Positions 32,901 through 42,291 of a stretch of DNA of 64,000 nt are shown piece after piece; position 1 is the first letter of the stretch; every line of letters begins with the position of its first letter. The DNA is taken from contig PQAM01000009.1 in assembly GCA_003104975.1 (NCBI GenBank), positions 19,355-83,354 on the forward strand, given 5' to 3'. Below the pieces are notes generated by a model, which worked only from the letters and a program-made list of their open reading frames with translations, was not told where the DNA came from and did no database searches. The translations under genes were made by a program, and so were the position numbers. Source of the stretch: Candidatus Methylomirabilota bacterium (GTDB lineage Bacteria > Methylomirabilota > Methylomirabilia > Methylomirabilales > Methylomirabilaceae).

Positions 32901-34055
32901 TCACGATTCATCGCCTCGCACATAGGTGAGAAAGCTCGGTAGATCGCAGGAGACGCGGCGCTTATCGCCGGTCGGCCGGCGCGTCTGTGAGATCAAAAAG
33001 CGGCGCGACGCCGCGATCATGTCGGCGGCGCTGTCCAACCGCGCCATATCCTCAACCGTGGGTCCAGAGGTCAGCTTGATCTCGACAGCCCATAATTCGT
33101 TTCCGAAGTCCAGTACCAGGTCCAGTTCATATCGATCGGCCGTGCGGAAGTGGTAGGCGTTAACGTGTCGTCCCCGTGACGACAGTTCGCCCAGCACCTG
33201 TTCGATTACGAACCCTTCCCAGCTTGCGCCTACCCACGGTTGGGCCAGCAATGCGCGCTGGTCCGGTACGTTCAGCAGCGCGTGGAGCAGACCGCAATCG
33301 CGCCAGTAGACCTTAGAGCGCTTGATCAATCGCTTACGGATGTTGGTGTGATAGGGCGGTAACTGCCGGATGAGGAACGCGCCGGTGAGATACTCGAGGT
33401 ACCCGTCGACGGTATGATACGAAAGGCCCAGACTTTGTCCGACCTGTGAGGCGTTCCATGTCTGGCCATGCAGCGCGGCCAGCATACGCAGCAGCCGATC
33501 GGTTGTCTGCGGCTTGGCGGGCAGGCCCCAGGTCGGCAGATCACGCTGACTCAGGAGCGAGAGGTAGTCCATCTGCCATTGCGGATATCGCTCGGGTTCC
33601 AACACGCCGCCGTCGGGGTAACCGCCGTACAACCACCGCCGCTCCCGCGATGCCTTTGTCGGAAGTTCGGACAGGAGGAACGGCGTCAGTTCGACCAACG
33701 ACAGGCGCCCCGCCAGCGACTCCGACACCTGGATCATCAGCGCGGGGGACACGGAGCCCAGAAGTAAAAACCGGCCCATGCGCGCGCGATTCCGGTCGAT
33801 GGCCCCGCGTACGCGCGCAAAGACGTCGGGCCACGATTGGGCCTCGTCGAGGACGATCAGCGTCCTGCCGGTCGCGAGTCGGTCCCACTCGAGGTCCAGA
33901 CGCAGACGCTCGGGTTCCTGTTCCAGATCGAAATGGACACCGCCCAGCGACCGTGCCAAGGTCGTCTTCCCGCTCTGACGCGGTCCGATCAGCGCCACGG
34001 CCGGATAGCGCGCCAGTCTCTCTCGTAGCTGGTCTCTGACCAATCGCCGAATCAT
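32901..34055 (-). CDS. AAA_14/DUF4143 ATPase, 384 aa
   Basis: Walker A in AVALIGPRQSGKTTLARSLG, Walker B in RTLIVLDEAQSWPDVF, and the DUF4143 C-terminal region (WEGFVIEQVL, YHFRTADRYELDLVLDFGNE, AVEIKLTSGPT) with a nuclease-like D...E-K pattern. Proteins of this family are often linked to defence islands or toxin loci, but their role is poorly defined. The gene sits inside what was a recQ-family gene on the same strand, with its own promoter at 34063-34090, so it looks like a cargo insertion. Confidence 0.88.
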   Translation of the reverse strand: MIRRLVRDQLRERLARYPAVALIGPRQSGKTTLARSLGGVHFDLEQEPERLRLDLEWDRLATGRTLIVLDEAQSWPDVFARVRGAIDRNRARMGRFLLLGSVSPALMIQVSESLAGRLSLVELTPFLLSELPTKASRERRWLYGGYPDGGVLEPERYPQWQMDYLSLLSQRDLPTWGLPAKPQTTDRLLRMLAALHGQTWNASQVGQSLGLSYHTVDGYLEYLTGAFLIRQLPPYHTNIRKRLIKRSKVYWRDCGLLHALLNVPDQRALLAQPWVGASWEGFVIEQVLGELSSRGRHVNAYHFRTADRYELDLVLDFGNELWAVEIKLTSGPTVEDMARLDSAADMIAASRRFLISQTRRPTGDKRRVSCDLPSFLTYVRGDES

Positions 34056-34062
34056 AGTGTGT

Positions 34063-34090
34063 ATTATAGAAGTTAATTTCTAATCTGCAA
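34063..34090 (-). promoter_or_regulatory. Promoter of the DUF4143 ATPase gene
   Basis: On the minus strand, TTGCAG (34090-34085), 16 nt, TATAAT (34068-34063). The start codon at 34055 is 7 nt after the -10, so the transcript would be nearly leaderless. Confidence 0.65.
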
Positions 34091-34104
34091 AACCAAAAAG
34101 CGTA

Positions 34105-35958
34105 TGGGCAGTCGCGCCCCGCCCTTCCCGCCTCCTGCAGGTAATTTTCGAGTGATCCCGGGATATCGGCGTGGATCACCAGGCGAACATCTTCCTTGTC
34201 GATCCCCATGCCGAAGGCGGTAGTGGCACAGATCACCTGCGTTGTCCCTGCAATGAAATTGTCTTGTACGTGCCTCTTGCGGGGCGGCTCCAGCCCGGCA
34301 TGAAACGCCTCGGCCTGGCGGCCCTGCCTGGTCAGATATTCGGCGACGATCTCAGTGCGAGCCCGCGTTGCGCAGTAGATGACGGCGCAACCGGCACCGT
34401 CTGAAGGCAGATGCTCTGCAAGGATATCGTGCAGTCTCTGAAACTTTTCATGGGGACCGACCAATTGCACCTCGAAGCTCAGGTTGTTTCGCTCCACCCC
34501 TCCCTCGAAAACGGTGAGTTCCTGACCCAGCTCTCTGCGAAAATGGTTCAGGATCTCCGCCTTGACGTCCGGTTTTGCGGTAGCAGTGAAACACTGTACC
34601 GGCGGGATTTCTGTGCCCTGCTTTGAGGCGAACTCCTTGATGAAACGGGCCGCATACAGATAATCAGGGCGGAAATCGTGCCCCCACTTCGAAAGACAAT
34701 GGGCTTCGTCAAAGACCCAAGCGCCGATCTCCCGGTAGCTGATCGCCTCCCGAAAGGAGCGGTTGCGCAACTGCTCGGGCGAGACGTACAACAGGGCCAC
34801 GTCCCCCAGACGGATCCCGTTCAGCACCTCGCCGCGTTCGGGCGCCGTCAATAGGCCGCACAGGGTTGCCGCATTCGGTACTCCCGTCCGGTTGCGGAGA
34901 TTCTCTACTTGATCCTTCATCAGGGCTTGTAGGGGAGAGATGACCACCGTGAGGACGCCGCGCCTGGCATACCGTGCGAGGGCAGGAAGCTGATAGCAGA
35001 GCGACTTACCACCCCCCGTGGGTAAGATCGCGAGGATCGGCCTGTCCGCCATCGCATGTCGCACAATAGCGCGCTGGAGGCTGCTCCCGTCGGATGCCGC
35101 CGGTGTGGAACGGAAAGTCGGATATCCGAAAAACCTCCGTAGTTGTGCGGTCGGGTCGTGGACCTCCGGACAATAGCCGCATATTGAGAGGCTGCACGGG
35201 GTATCCCTCATTCGATGTAAGAGTGCGGCGACGTTAGGGAACCGGCCGCGCACCCATGGCGGCAGAACGGAGTTACCGCCCGCCACGCGCAGCCAGGCGA
35301 TACAGTAGGCGAGCGTCGGGCCCATCTCAGGGTCCGGCAGGTACTCATCAGCAACCCAGTCTACCGCACTGCTGCAGGCCCTTCCGTACATCAAGGCCCT
35401 GAACCGTTCGGACGCTTGAGCAGGCGTGATCTGGTCGGCGCCCATCGACGCCAGCGCGGCTTGCAAGCCGGCGAAAGAGCCATCGCCTTGAAAGCAATAG
35501 CTGCAAAGAGACAGAATGCCCGGTTCGCGCCGATGCATCGAGGTGAGACTGGCCCATTGATCGCGAAATAGGACTGCGGCGAGTCGCGCATCGGCAACCG
35601 GATCGTTCAGCGCATCCCTTACGAGCTTGTAGTCTTTGACCAGACGATGGTAGGGGTTCTGTGGAAAGGCGATGGGGGAAAGATAGAGGGTATCGACGAC
35701 CGGTTTCTCGAAGAGCCGCAAGGATGGCGCCAGCGCCCTGAGGATCGGCAGGTCATGGCCAAGGAGATTATGACCCAGCAGGTAGTCGGCTTCATAGGCA
35801 TGCGCGTCCAGTTCCAAAAGCGCCTGCTGTATGTCGAACCGCTCGGTACGTCTGAACAACCTTTCGCTAATGATGCCGCCGATCGCATACACTTCTCCGC
35901 GTTCGTTGGTTTCAATGTCCAGAAGAAGGCATTTGCCAAGGAAGACATCCGGTTCCAT
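34105..35958 (-). pseudogene. Exonuclease-RecQ helicase, truncated after motif VI
   Basis: Residues about 8-150 form a DEDD exonuclease-like domain (LLDIETNERGEVYAIGG, LLGHNLLGHDLPILRA, NDPVADARLAAVLF). Residues about 295-616 are a RecQ helicase core (ILPTGGGKSLCYQLPAL, VFDEAHCLSKWGHDFRPDY, CFTATAKPDVK, ATTAFGMGIDKEDVR, YLQEAGRAGRD). Homology stops right after AGRAGRD at 34111; the zinc-binding, winged-helix and HRDC parts are missing. The frame stays open to 33541 but only through another gene's DNA. The third exonuclease motif has Asn where DEDDh enzymes have His. Probably non-functional. Confidence 0.8.
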
Positions 35959-36239
35959 ATCGATTCTTACGACACCGAGATCAGAATTAAGATGCTAACC
36001 ATACGTCATGTAGTTCAGTACACTATAGCATATCTGAGCATATAACTCGACCAGACAACTTAACTGGATAACAGATACCATCGTCTATTTTGCCGTAAAG
36101 GCAAACGGCCAATTGGTGGAGGTAGGCAAGTCGGAAAGAGAGTGAATGCATGAAGTGGGAACATGACGTCGAGTGGGGAAGCGGAGAGTGGTGAGTTCGC
36201 TGCTGGAGAGCGTTGCCCAGCCTATCCGGGTGCTAATTA

Positions 36240-37262
36240 TCACGTTCCTAATAGCCGGAGGGCGTAGTGGGCGGCGCCGATCACGGGCGCGCGGGGGTTG
36301 AGCGCGACCGTGATTTCGATGGATCGAAGCAGATCGGTGAAGCGTCCCTTGTCGGTGAACGTGCGTGCGAACGTGTTGCGGAGGGGCGCGTGGCCACGCG
36401 CCCCTACCAGGATCTTCGGTGCGATTCCCCCTCCGATGTAGACCCCGCCGACGGCGAACGCCTTCAGGGCCAGATTGCCCGCCTCTGCGCCATAGATTGA
36501 GACGAACAGTTCGAGCGCGTTCGTGCAGAGCGGGTCGCTCCCTGCCAGTCCGATCTCAGAGATCGCCGCGCTGGGATCGCCGGTTGTAAGCCGCTCACGC
36601 AGCCACTCGGGCTCCGACGAGACGCCGCTATCTCGCAGGAACCGATAGATATTGAAGAGCCCTGGTCCGGACAGCAGACGCTCGTAACTGACGTGGCCGT
36701 AGTCTTGCTGGAGATAGCGCAGCAGGCCCATTTCGAGATCGTTGCGCGGGGCGAAGTCGGCGTGGCCTCCCTCGGTGGCCATTGGGTGATGACGCGTCCC
36801 ATCCCAATAGAGGATCGCCTCTCCCAGACCTGTTCCGGCCGCGATGACGGCAAGGTTCCCTTTGCGCGGCAGGCCCGGCTGAAGCAGAGAGAGATCGGTC
36901 GGCTCGAGATGGAGCATCCCATAGCCCATGGTCTCCAGATCGTTCAGCAGCTTCACCCGCGGAATATGAAGGGCCCTGGCCAGTCTGCGTTCGTCCAGTT
37001 CCCAGGGGAGATTTGTCGGGTGACTTGTGCCGTCGATCACCGGTCCGGCGACGCCGAAACAGGCGGCGTGAATGGACGGACAGGACCCGGGTTCCAGGAA
37101 TCGACCGAGGATCTCGTCGAAGGTGCGGTATTGTCGACTGGGGAACGTCTCTTCGCGGACGAGGCGTAGCCGCTTCCCGACCTGTTCAAACAGGCCGATG
37201 ACGGTCTTGGTGCCCCCGATGTCGCCGGCCAGGATCATGGTCATCATGCAAAGGCGGTTCAC
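36240..37262 (-). CDS. glk: Glucokinase (ROK-independent Glk family), 340 aa
   Basis: ATP-dependent glucose phosphorylation. ILAGDIGGTKTVIGLFEQ is the phosphate-1 site, CFGVAGPVIDG and TNLPWELDERRL the sugar-binding region, LNDLETMGYG holds the catalytic Asp, VIAAGTGLGEAIL is phosphate-2 and TEGGHADFAPRN the hexose site. VGGVYIGGGIAPKIL is the adenosine site. Right after it, a REP-like palindrome (36383-36407) is read in frame as VGARGHAPLRN, adding about eight residues. The start could also be one of the ATGs at 37247, 37244 or 37238. Confidence 0.92.
   Translation of the reverse strand: MNRLCMMTMILAGDIGGTKTVIGLFEQVGKRLRLVREETFPSRQYRTFDEILGRFLEPGSCPSIHAACFGVAGPVIDGTSHPTNLPWELDERRLARALHIPRVKLLNDLETMGYGMLHLEPTDLSLLQPGLPRKGNLAVIAAGTGLGEAILYWDGTRHHPMATEGGHADFAPRNDLEMGLLRYLQQDYGHVSYERLLSGPGLFNIYRFLRDSGVSSEPEWLRERLTTGDPSAAISEIGLAGSDPLCTNALELFVSIYGAEAGNLALKAFAVGGVYIGGGIAPKILVGARGHAPLRNTFARTFTDKGRFTDLLRSIEITVALNPRAPVIGAAHYALRLLGT
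36383..36407 (-). repeat. REP-like palindrome inside the glk coding sequence
   Basis: GGGGCGCGTGG and its exact reverse complement form a perfect 22-bp palindrome (36383-36404), followed on the plus strand by TAC, i.e. GTAG foot on the minus strand. Same design as the intergenic REP units. Confidence 0.85.
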
Positions 37263-37615
37263 GATCTCTCGGACCCCCGAATGTCTCGCGTAGATTTCTT
37301 CGCGCCATTGTTCATCTTACCCCGGGATGAACGGTAGATCAAGGTGCGCGAGGCCGTCGTCATTTCCCTTGACATCCTCATCGCGGTCAACTTAGCATAG
37401 GTCGGACAACATGGGATCTTCCGTGTCCCGGTTCCGCATCGCACCTGGCGCATATCGGCCGAGAGAGGTTCGAGGAGTCCGGGCGGTCATTCGAATGTAT
37501 TCGAGACAGCAAGGACGATCCCGGTGCACGGCGGATCTTTACGAACATAAGCCCGCTCCCGGCGATTCCGGCGGGTCGGATATTTACAACCGGTACTGTT
37601 AAAGGAGAAGCAGCG
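37263..37615. other. Intergenic stretch without recognised gene
   Basis: Between the divergent glk and the 134-aa gene. No convincing coding frame, palindrome or promoter match was seen, apart from the AAAGGAG ribosome site at its right end. Confidence 0.5.
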
Positions 37616-38020
37616 ATGAAGTTTCTGAAAAAGATATTCAGCAAGCAACAGATGGGAGACACGCAGGAAGATCAACAGGGCGGTGACACCTCGGACGAGT
37701 CGACGGAGGCAACCGGAACACCGCAGGTACAGGGGGTGTTGATTCTGACCCGGCACCATCTGAACGATTCGTGGGGATTACTGGAACAGATCACGGCGCT
37801 GCAACGATCCAAGGGCTACCGCATTGCCGTCAACATGATCTCGAAGGCCGCAGTCTCCGAACGCTTCGATGATGATACGTACCTCCACGAAAAGATACGC
37901 AAAGAGTTCGCCAAGCTGGGCGGCGACGATCTCATCGCGCGGACCAAGGTATTTCCCTGTCAAGCGTCGGGCGGCAACTCCGGCGTCTATTGCATCATCT
38001 TCAACCGTCCTCAGCCGTGA
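37616..38020 (+). CDS. Unrecognised small protein, 134 aa
   Basis: I do not recognise this gene. AAAGGAG lies 9 nt before the ATG, and codon use looks like its neighbours. The N-terminus is basic (MKFLKKIFSK), followed by an acidic, Gln/Thr/Glu-rich stretch to about residue 35. A globular part follows: VLILTRHHLNDSWGLLEQIT, SKGYRIAVNMISKAAVSERF, DTYLHEKIRKEFAKLGGDDL. It has no signal peptide or membrane segment. It stands alone, 320 nt upstream of a lipoprotein gene. Confidence 0.65.
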   Translation: MKFLKKIFSKQQMGDTQEDQQGGDTSDESTEATGTPQVQGVLILTRHHLNDSWGLLEQITALQRSKGYRIAVNMISKAAVSERFDDDTYLHEKIRKEFAKLGGDDLIARTKVFPCQASGGNSGVYCIIFNRPQP

Positions 38021-38335
38021 TGTCCGGTGCGTAGCGCCTGCCGGAGCAACCATCACCCGAGGCAGGTCCGAGATTGGCTGACGGCCGATCAATGGGCGGA
38101 GGTGTTCTGACCGATTCCATGCGCCTCCGCAGCCGGCGCCTTTTCTTCGAGCGTTCATCCTTTTTGGAACGCCACGGGTCCGGCAGACGGCCGGCGCGGC
38201 CTTCGCCGGGCGAGCCGAAATTTCCGTGAAGAATAATCGAACCTTTCGAAAGCCGACGTGTCTAAGCAACAGACCGCGCGGTGCGAACGCGTCCGTGGTC
38301 CGCTGTTCGCCGTAATCGGGCCGGGAGAGAAACCC
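38021..38335. other. Intergenic stretch without recognised gene
   Basis: Contains several GC-rich inverted words (for example GGTCCGGCAGACGGCCGG near 38176). No gene seen. Confidence 0.4.
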
Positions 38336-38671
38336 ATGCACAATCTGTATCGCCGCATGATGAGTCTGGGCAGTCTGCTGCTCCTGCTTGCCGGATGCGT
38401 GTCGTTGGGTGAGGAGTTTCGGACGCCGACGGCTGAGATGATCAAGAACGGGGTGACGACGCGGTCGGAACTGCTTCAACTGTTCGGATCTCCGACCCAG
38501 GTCGGAATCGAGGATGGAAATCAGACCTGGACGTGGCTGTATGTGAGGGCGGGCGGTTTCGGCAAAAATCTCTCCAAGGAACTGCACGTGACATTCGGCG
38601 CGCGAGGGATCGTGAAGTCGTACTCCTATACATCCAACCTGCCGGAGGAGGTTCAGCGAGACACCCGGTGA
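38336..38671 (+). CDS. SmpA/OmlA (BamE)-like lipoprotein, 111 aa
   Basis: Lipoprotein signal with lipobox LAGC (LGSLLLLLAGCVSLGEEF). The mature part has the BamE-type pattern: GVTTRSELLQLFGSPTQVG, then WTWLYVRAG and a strand-rich end. BamE-like domains occur in the outer-membrane assembly complex and in stand-alone envelope lipoproteins. GGGAGAG precedes ATG 38336. It lies just ahead of the tol genes, which fits an envelope role. Confidence 0.75.
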   Translation: MHNLYRRMMSLGSLLLLLAGCVSLGEEFRTPTAEMIKNGVTTRSELLQLFGSPTQVGIEDGNQTWTWLYVRAGGFGKNLSKELHVTFGARGIVKSYSYTSNLPEEVQRDTR

Positions 38672-38774
38672 GACGCTGGAGCAGGGCGCCGCAGCCGGAA
38701 AAGCGCGATCGGGCAAATAGGCTTGACCATGATACAGGGTGGTGGTATAAGCACGATTTGGGGACAATGATAAG

Positions 38775-39491
38775 ATGAGTGTCGTCAGTCTCGTTGCGCA
38801 GGCAGGACTGGTTGCCAAGGCGGTACTGCTCATTCTGGTAGGGTTTTCCTTGCTGAGCTGGACGCTGATCTTCATGAAGCTCGGGATGTTCCGACGCAGC
38901 CAACGAGAATCGGCGCAGTTTATCCAGATCTTTCGTTCTGCCAAAAACCTGACGACTGTCTTTGAGGAATCAAAGCGATTTACCGGAAGTCCTGTCGTCA
39001 ACGTATTTCAAGAGGGGTATCGCGAACTCAGCCAGTTAGTGAAAGGGGGCAGCGCGGCTGCACCATGGCCGGCCGCCAATGAGCCGAGGACCACGGCTGT
39101 CGACCTCCCACTGCACAAAGAACCGATCGAACTCATCAGCCGGACCCTCCGACATGCAAGTATGAAGGAGGTGGCGCAACAGGAACGAAACCTGATCGTC
39201 CTGGCGACGACGGGCAACGTGACCCCCTTCGTCGGTCTCTTTGGCACCGTCTGGGGGATCATGGACGCCTTTGCGAGCATCGGCCAGGCGGGCTCCGCGA
39301 ATCTGGGCGCCGTGGCGCCCGGGGTCGCCGAGGCCCTGATCACCACGGCGGCCGGGCTTGGGGCGGCCATCCCGGCGGTCATCGCGTACAATTACTTCGT
39401 GAATCGGGTCAGAAGGCAGGCAACGGAAATGGAACTGTTCGGTCTGGAGTTTCTCACCTTGGCCGAACGAATTCTGGCCAGGAGCCGCTGA
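38775..39491 (+). CDS. tolQ: TolQ inner-membrane proton-channel protein, 238 aa
   Basis: MotA/TolQ/ExbB family with three TM segments: residues 11-31 (AVLLILVGFSLLSWTLIFMK), about 145-165 (VTPFVGLFGTVWGIMDAF) and about 182-202 (ITTAAGLGAAIPAVIAYNYF). With TolR it converts proton motive force into work on TolA during outer-membrane constriction. The conserved GTVWGIM and AEALITTAAGLGAAIPA motifs are clear. Stop overlaps the tolR start by 1 nt. Confidence 0.93.
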   Translation: MSVVSLVAQAGLVAKAVLLILVGFSLLSWTLIFMKLGMFRRSQRESAQFIQIFRSAKNLTTVFEESKRFTGSPVVNVFQEGYRELSQLVKGGSAAAPWPAANEPRTTAVDLPLHKEPIELISRTLRHASMKEVAQQERNLIVLATTGNVTPFVGLFGTVWGIMDAFASIGQAGSANLGAVAPGVAEALITTAAGLGAAIPAVIAYNYFVNRVRRQATEMELFGLEFLTLAERILARSR

Positions 39492-39934
39492 TGGCGATGG
39501 TCTCACCGGGTCCGGGTTCAACTGAGCGGCCCGGCGGCGGTGCGCTATCCGAGATCAATATCACGCCGTTTGTCGATGTGGTCCTGGTACTCCTGGTCAT
39601 TTTCCTGATTACGGCGCCGATGATGCTCAGAGGCATCGACGTCAAGGTGCCGAAGACCGAGACCAAGAACGTCGGACCCGAAGAGCGGCTGATGCTGACG
39701 GTGACGAAGGAGAAGGCGATCTATCTGGATAGCCAGCCGATTACCCTCGGCAGATTGGAGAAGGTCCTTGTCGGACTTCGACAGCGTGACACGAAGGCGG
39801 CGGTCTTCCTCCGGGCCGATGAGGGGGTTCCTTACGGCGTGGTCGTCAAGGTGATGGATACGGTGAAGAAGGCCGGGATTGAACGGTTGGGGATGGTGAC
39901 CGAACCGATTCAGCCTCCGGCGAAGGGGCAGTAG
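39491..39934 (+). CDS. tolR: TolR/ExbD protein, 147 aa
   Basis: Single N-terminal TM (FVDVVLVLLVIFLITAPMML) carrying the essential Asp in NITPFVDVVLVLL, then a periplasmic domain (VDVKVPK-type IDVKVPKTETK, VFLRADEGVPYGVVVKVMD). Forms the proton path with TolQ. Next gene starts 1 nt after the stop. Confidence 0.93.
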   Translation: MAMVSPGPGSTERPGGGALSEINITPFVDVVLVLLVIFLITAPMMLRGIDVKVPKTETKNVGPEERLMLTVTKEKAIYLDSQPITLGRLEKVLVGLRQRDTKAAVFLRADEGVPYGVVVKVMDTVKKAGIERLGMVTEPIQPPAKGQ

Positions 39935-39935
39935 C

Positions 39936-40769
39936 GTGACGGCGGGGACGACCGAGCGACGCCTGTCGTTGTCGGTGATGTCGTCCTCGTGCGGGCTGTC
40001 GTGTGCGCTTCACGCATTGCTGGCGCTTGCGGTGGTGTACGGCCCGCAATGGTTTTACGGCAAGCCGTTCAAGGTGCCGCTGAACTATGAAGTCACGCTG
40101 GTGTCTCCCAGGCAGACCGATAACGCGCGGCGATCGGATGCGTCGTTGCGGGCGGGACCGAGAGCGGCCGCTACAACCGCGACCGCGAAGGCTGCCGCAC
40201 CGCCGCGGGATCTGCTGGCGCTGCCCTCACCGCCGAAGGCTGGTCTGCGGAGCGAAGACCTGGTCTTGTCGAGCAGGCGCCGAACCTCCGAACGCTCGCC
40301 CGTTGCACCTGCCCCGATGCCGCAGGCGCCTCCACGGATCGTTGCCCCCCAGGTCGCCGCTGTGCCGACCATTGCCCAGGCGGCGATCACTGTGCCGACG
40401 ACGAACACGGAGCAGGCAGGAGCGGGTCAGAGTCCGGTCGGGGGTACAGAAACCGGGGTGATGGTGGGCAATGGCGATCCGGCGTTGGCCTATTACTTCG
40501 TCCTGATACAGGACAAGATCACCAGCAACTGGACGCCGCCCAAGATGAGCCCCGGTGCGACGGCCAGTGTGAGCCTGTCGCTCAGGATTCTCCGTTCCGG
40601 GCAGGTTCGTGGGTTGGCGGTCGGATTGTCGTCGGGAGACCGGCTGCTTGACGATTCCGCCCTCCGTGCCGTGGGCCTGTCGAACCCGCTGCCGCCGCTG
40701 CCGCCGCTGTATAAGGCCGAGGCGCTTTCACTCGATTTGCGCTTTACGTTTGTGGGGGAGAAAAGTTGA
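39936..40769 (+). CDS. tolA: TolA/TonB-type energy transducer, 277 aa
   Basis: One N-terminal TM (CALHALLALAVVYGPQWF) with SxxxH-type S/H pattern, a Pro/Ala/Arg-rich periplasmic middle of about 130 residues, and a TonB C-terminal domain (YYFVLIQDKITSNWTPPKM, LRILRSGQVRGLAV, DDSALRAVGLSNPLPPLP). It links the TolQR motor to Pal/TolB across the periplasm. GTG start. Shorter than the E. coli protein, lacking its long helical domain. Confidence 0.88.
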   Translation: MTAGTTERRLSLSVMSSSCGLSCALHALLALAVVYGPQWFYGKPFKVPLNYEVTLVSPRQTDNARRSDASLRAGPRAAATTATAKAAAPPRDLLALPSPPKAGLRSEDLVLSSRRRTSERSPVAPAPMPQAPPRIVAPQVAAVPTIAQAAITVPTTNTEQAGAGQSPVGGTETGVMVGNGDPALAYYFVLIQDKITSNWTPPKMSPGATASVSLSLRILRSGQVRGLAVGLSSGDRLLDDSALRAVGLSNPLPPLPPLYKAEALSLDLRFTFVGEKS

Positions 40770-42103
40770 TGCGATCGTCCGCTTACCTGCGTATCCGTCG
40801 CGCGCTCTGCCTCTTGGGCCTCGCAACTGTCACGACACTTCCGCTTTCGGTCGTCTCCGCAGAGGAGAGATATACCGTAGACATCGTCCGGAAAGAGGCG
40901 CAGAAGATCACCATTGCGATCGCCGGCTTTCCGCCGCTGAAGTCCGGTTTGACGAACGAGGATCCTGGCACCCGGGCGGGCTCGATCTTGACCGATGATC
41001 TGAAGAGTACGGGAATGTTTGATGTCGTCGATCCGTCCTTTCTTCCGGTCGAGGCCGCCCGCGTCGAGTTGGGACAGGAAAAGGGGTTGCTGCCGGCATT
41101 GTCCACCTTGAAGGTCCAGGCGCTGGTGGTGGGCAGGCTGTCGTCCCGAGACGGCGGGTTGGTGTTGGAAGGTCAGCTTTTCGAGGTCGCGAAGGGTGAG
41201 ATGCTGTCCGGCAAGCGGTATGCGGGTGATACGCGGACCTTGCGGACGATGGTGCATCGTCTGGCCGACGAGATCGTCTTTCGGTTGACGGGGGAAAAGG
41301 GGATCGCCTCCTCTCGAATTGCCTATGTTTCCTCTGTCAATGGCGCCAAAGAGATCTATGTCATGGACTACGATGCGTATAACCCGCTCCTGATCACCGG
41401 TAATCACTCCATCAACCTCTCCCCGCGATGGTCTCCGGACGGCAAGAAGATCGCCTACACTTCTTATCGTGACCGGAATCCCGACCTGTTTGTCATTGAC
41501 CTGGAGACCGGACGGCGTCAGAAGATCTCATCGAATCCGGGACTCAATGTAGCCCCGGCGTGGTCTCCGGACGGTAAATGGCTGGTCTTTTCCATGAGCA
41601 GCAGGACCGGCACCAATCTCGTTATGATCAGGCCGGACGGGACCGGACTTCGTCAACTGACGCATGGGCCGCATATCGATATCTCTCCATCGTTCGCGCC
41701 GAACGGGCGGCAGATTGTGTTCAGCTCGGATCGGGGTGGGACGCCTCAGATCTATGTCATGGATATTGAGGGGACGAATATTCGGCGTCTGACCTTCGGG
41801 GCCGGAGACTATAGCGTGTCGCCTCGATGGTCTCCGCGCGGAGATAAGATCGCCTTTGTAGGCAAGGCGCGCGGCAGCTTCGATATCTTTCTGATCAGTC
41901 CCGATGGGACTGGACTCATACAGTTGACTGCAAGCTCGCGTCACAACGAGGAGCCGTCGTGGTCGGCTGACGGTCGGCACATTCTCTTCACCTCGACGCG
42001 GAACGGGTCTCGGCACCTGTACATGATGCGGGCCGACGGATCGAATCAGCGACAGGTGACCAGGAGCGGAGGCGAAAACTACCTCGCCGACTGGTCGCCA
42101 TAG
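40769..42103 (+). CDS. tolB: TolB periplasmic beta-propeller, 444 aa
   Basis: Signal peptide (LCLLGLATVTTLPLSVVSA), N-terminal alpha/beta domain (KITIAIAGFPPLKSG, LTDDLKSTGMFDVVD), then six WD40-like PD40 blades (SPRWSPDGKKIAYTSYRDRN, APAWSPDGKWLVFS, SPSFAPNGRQIVFSSDRGG, SPRWSPRGDKIAF, EPSWSADGRHILFTSTRNG). Binds Pal and TolA. ATG 40769 overlaps the tolA stop and follows GGGGGAG. Confidence 0.95.
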   Translation: MRSSAYLRIRRALCLLGLATVTTLPLSVVSAEERYTVDIVRKEAQKITIAIAGFPPLKSGLTNEDPGTRAGSILTDDLKSTGMFDVVDPSFLPVEAARVELGQEKGLLPALSTLKVQALVVGRLSSRDGGLVLEGQLFEVAKGEMLSGKRYAGDTRTLRTMVHRLADEIVFRLTGEKGIASSRIAYVSSVNGAKEIYVMDYDAYNPLLITGNHSINLSPRWSPDGKKIAYTSYRDRNPDLFVIDLETGRRQKISSNPGLNVAPAWSPDGKWLVFSMSSRTGTNLVMIRPDGTGLRQLTHGPHIDISPSFAPNGRQIVFSSDRGGTPQIYVMDIEGTNIRRLTFGAGDYSVSPRWSPRGDKIAFVGKARGSFDIFLISPDGTGLIQLTASSRHNEEPSWSADGRHILFTSTRNGSRHLYMMRADGSNQRQVTRSGGENYLADWSP

Positions 42104-42291
42104 GCGAGGACAGCGTCCTACCGGGTGGTTCCAGGCTAAAGACTCCCTCGCCCCCACTTGGAGGGTAGGGGGTGTAACTCAGACGATATCCGAGGGAGCC
42201 CCTTCCAGAAGATATCGTAACGATGTGGCGAAGAAATTTGGAGAACAGTGCAGAACTGATCGTTGGCGAGAATAAGAGGAGGGATATGGAG

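Noticed and set aside
33541..34104. C-terminal part of the RecQ-like frame
   Set aside because: The frame is open but reads the DUF4143 gene out of frame; no RecQ C-terminal motif is present.
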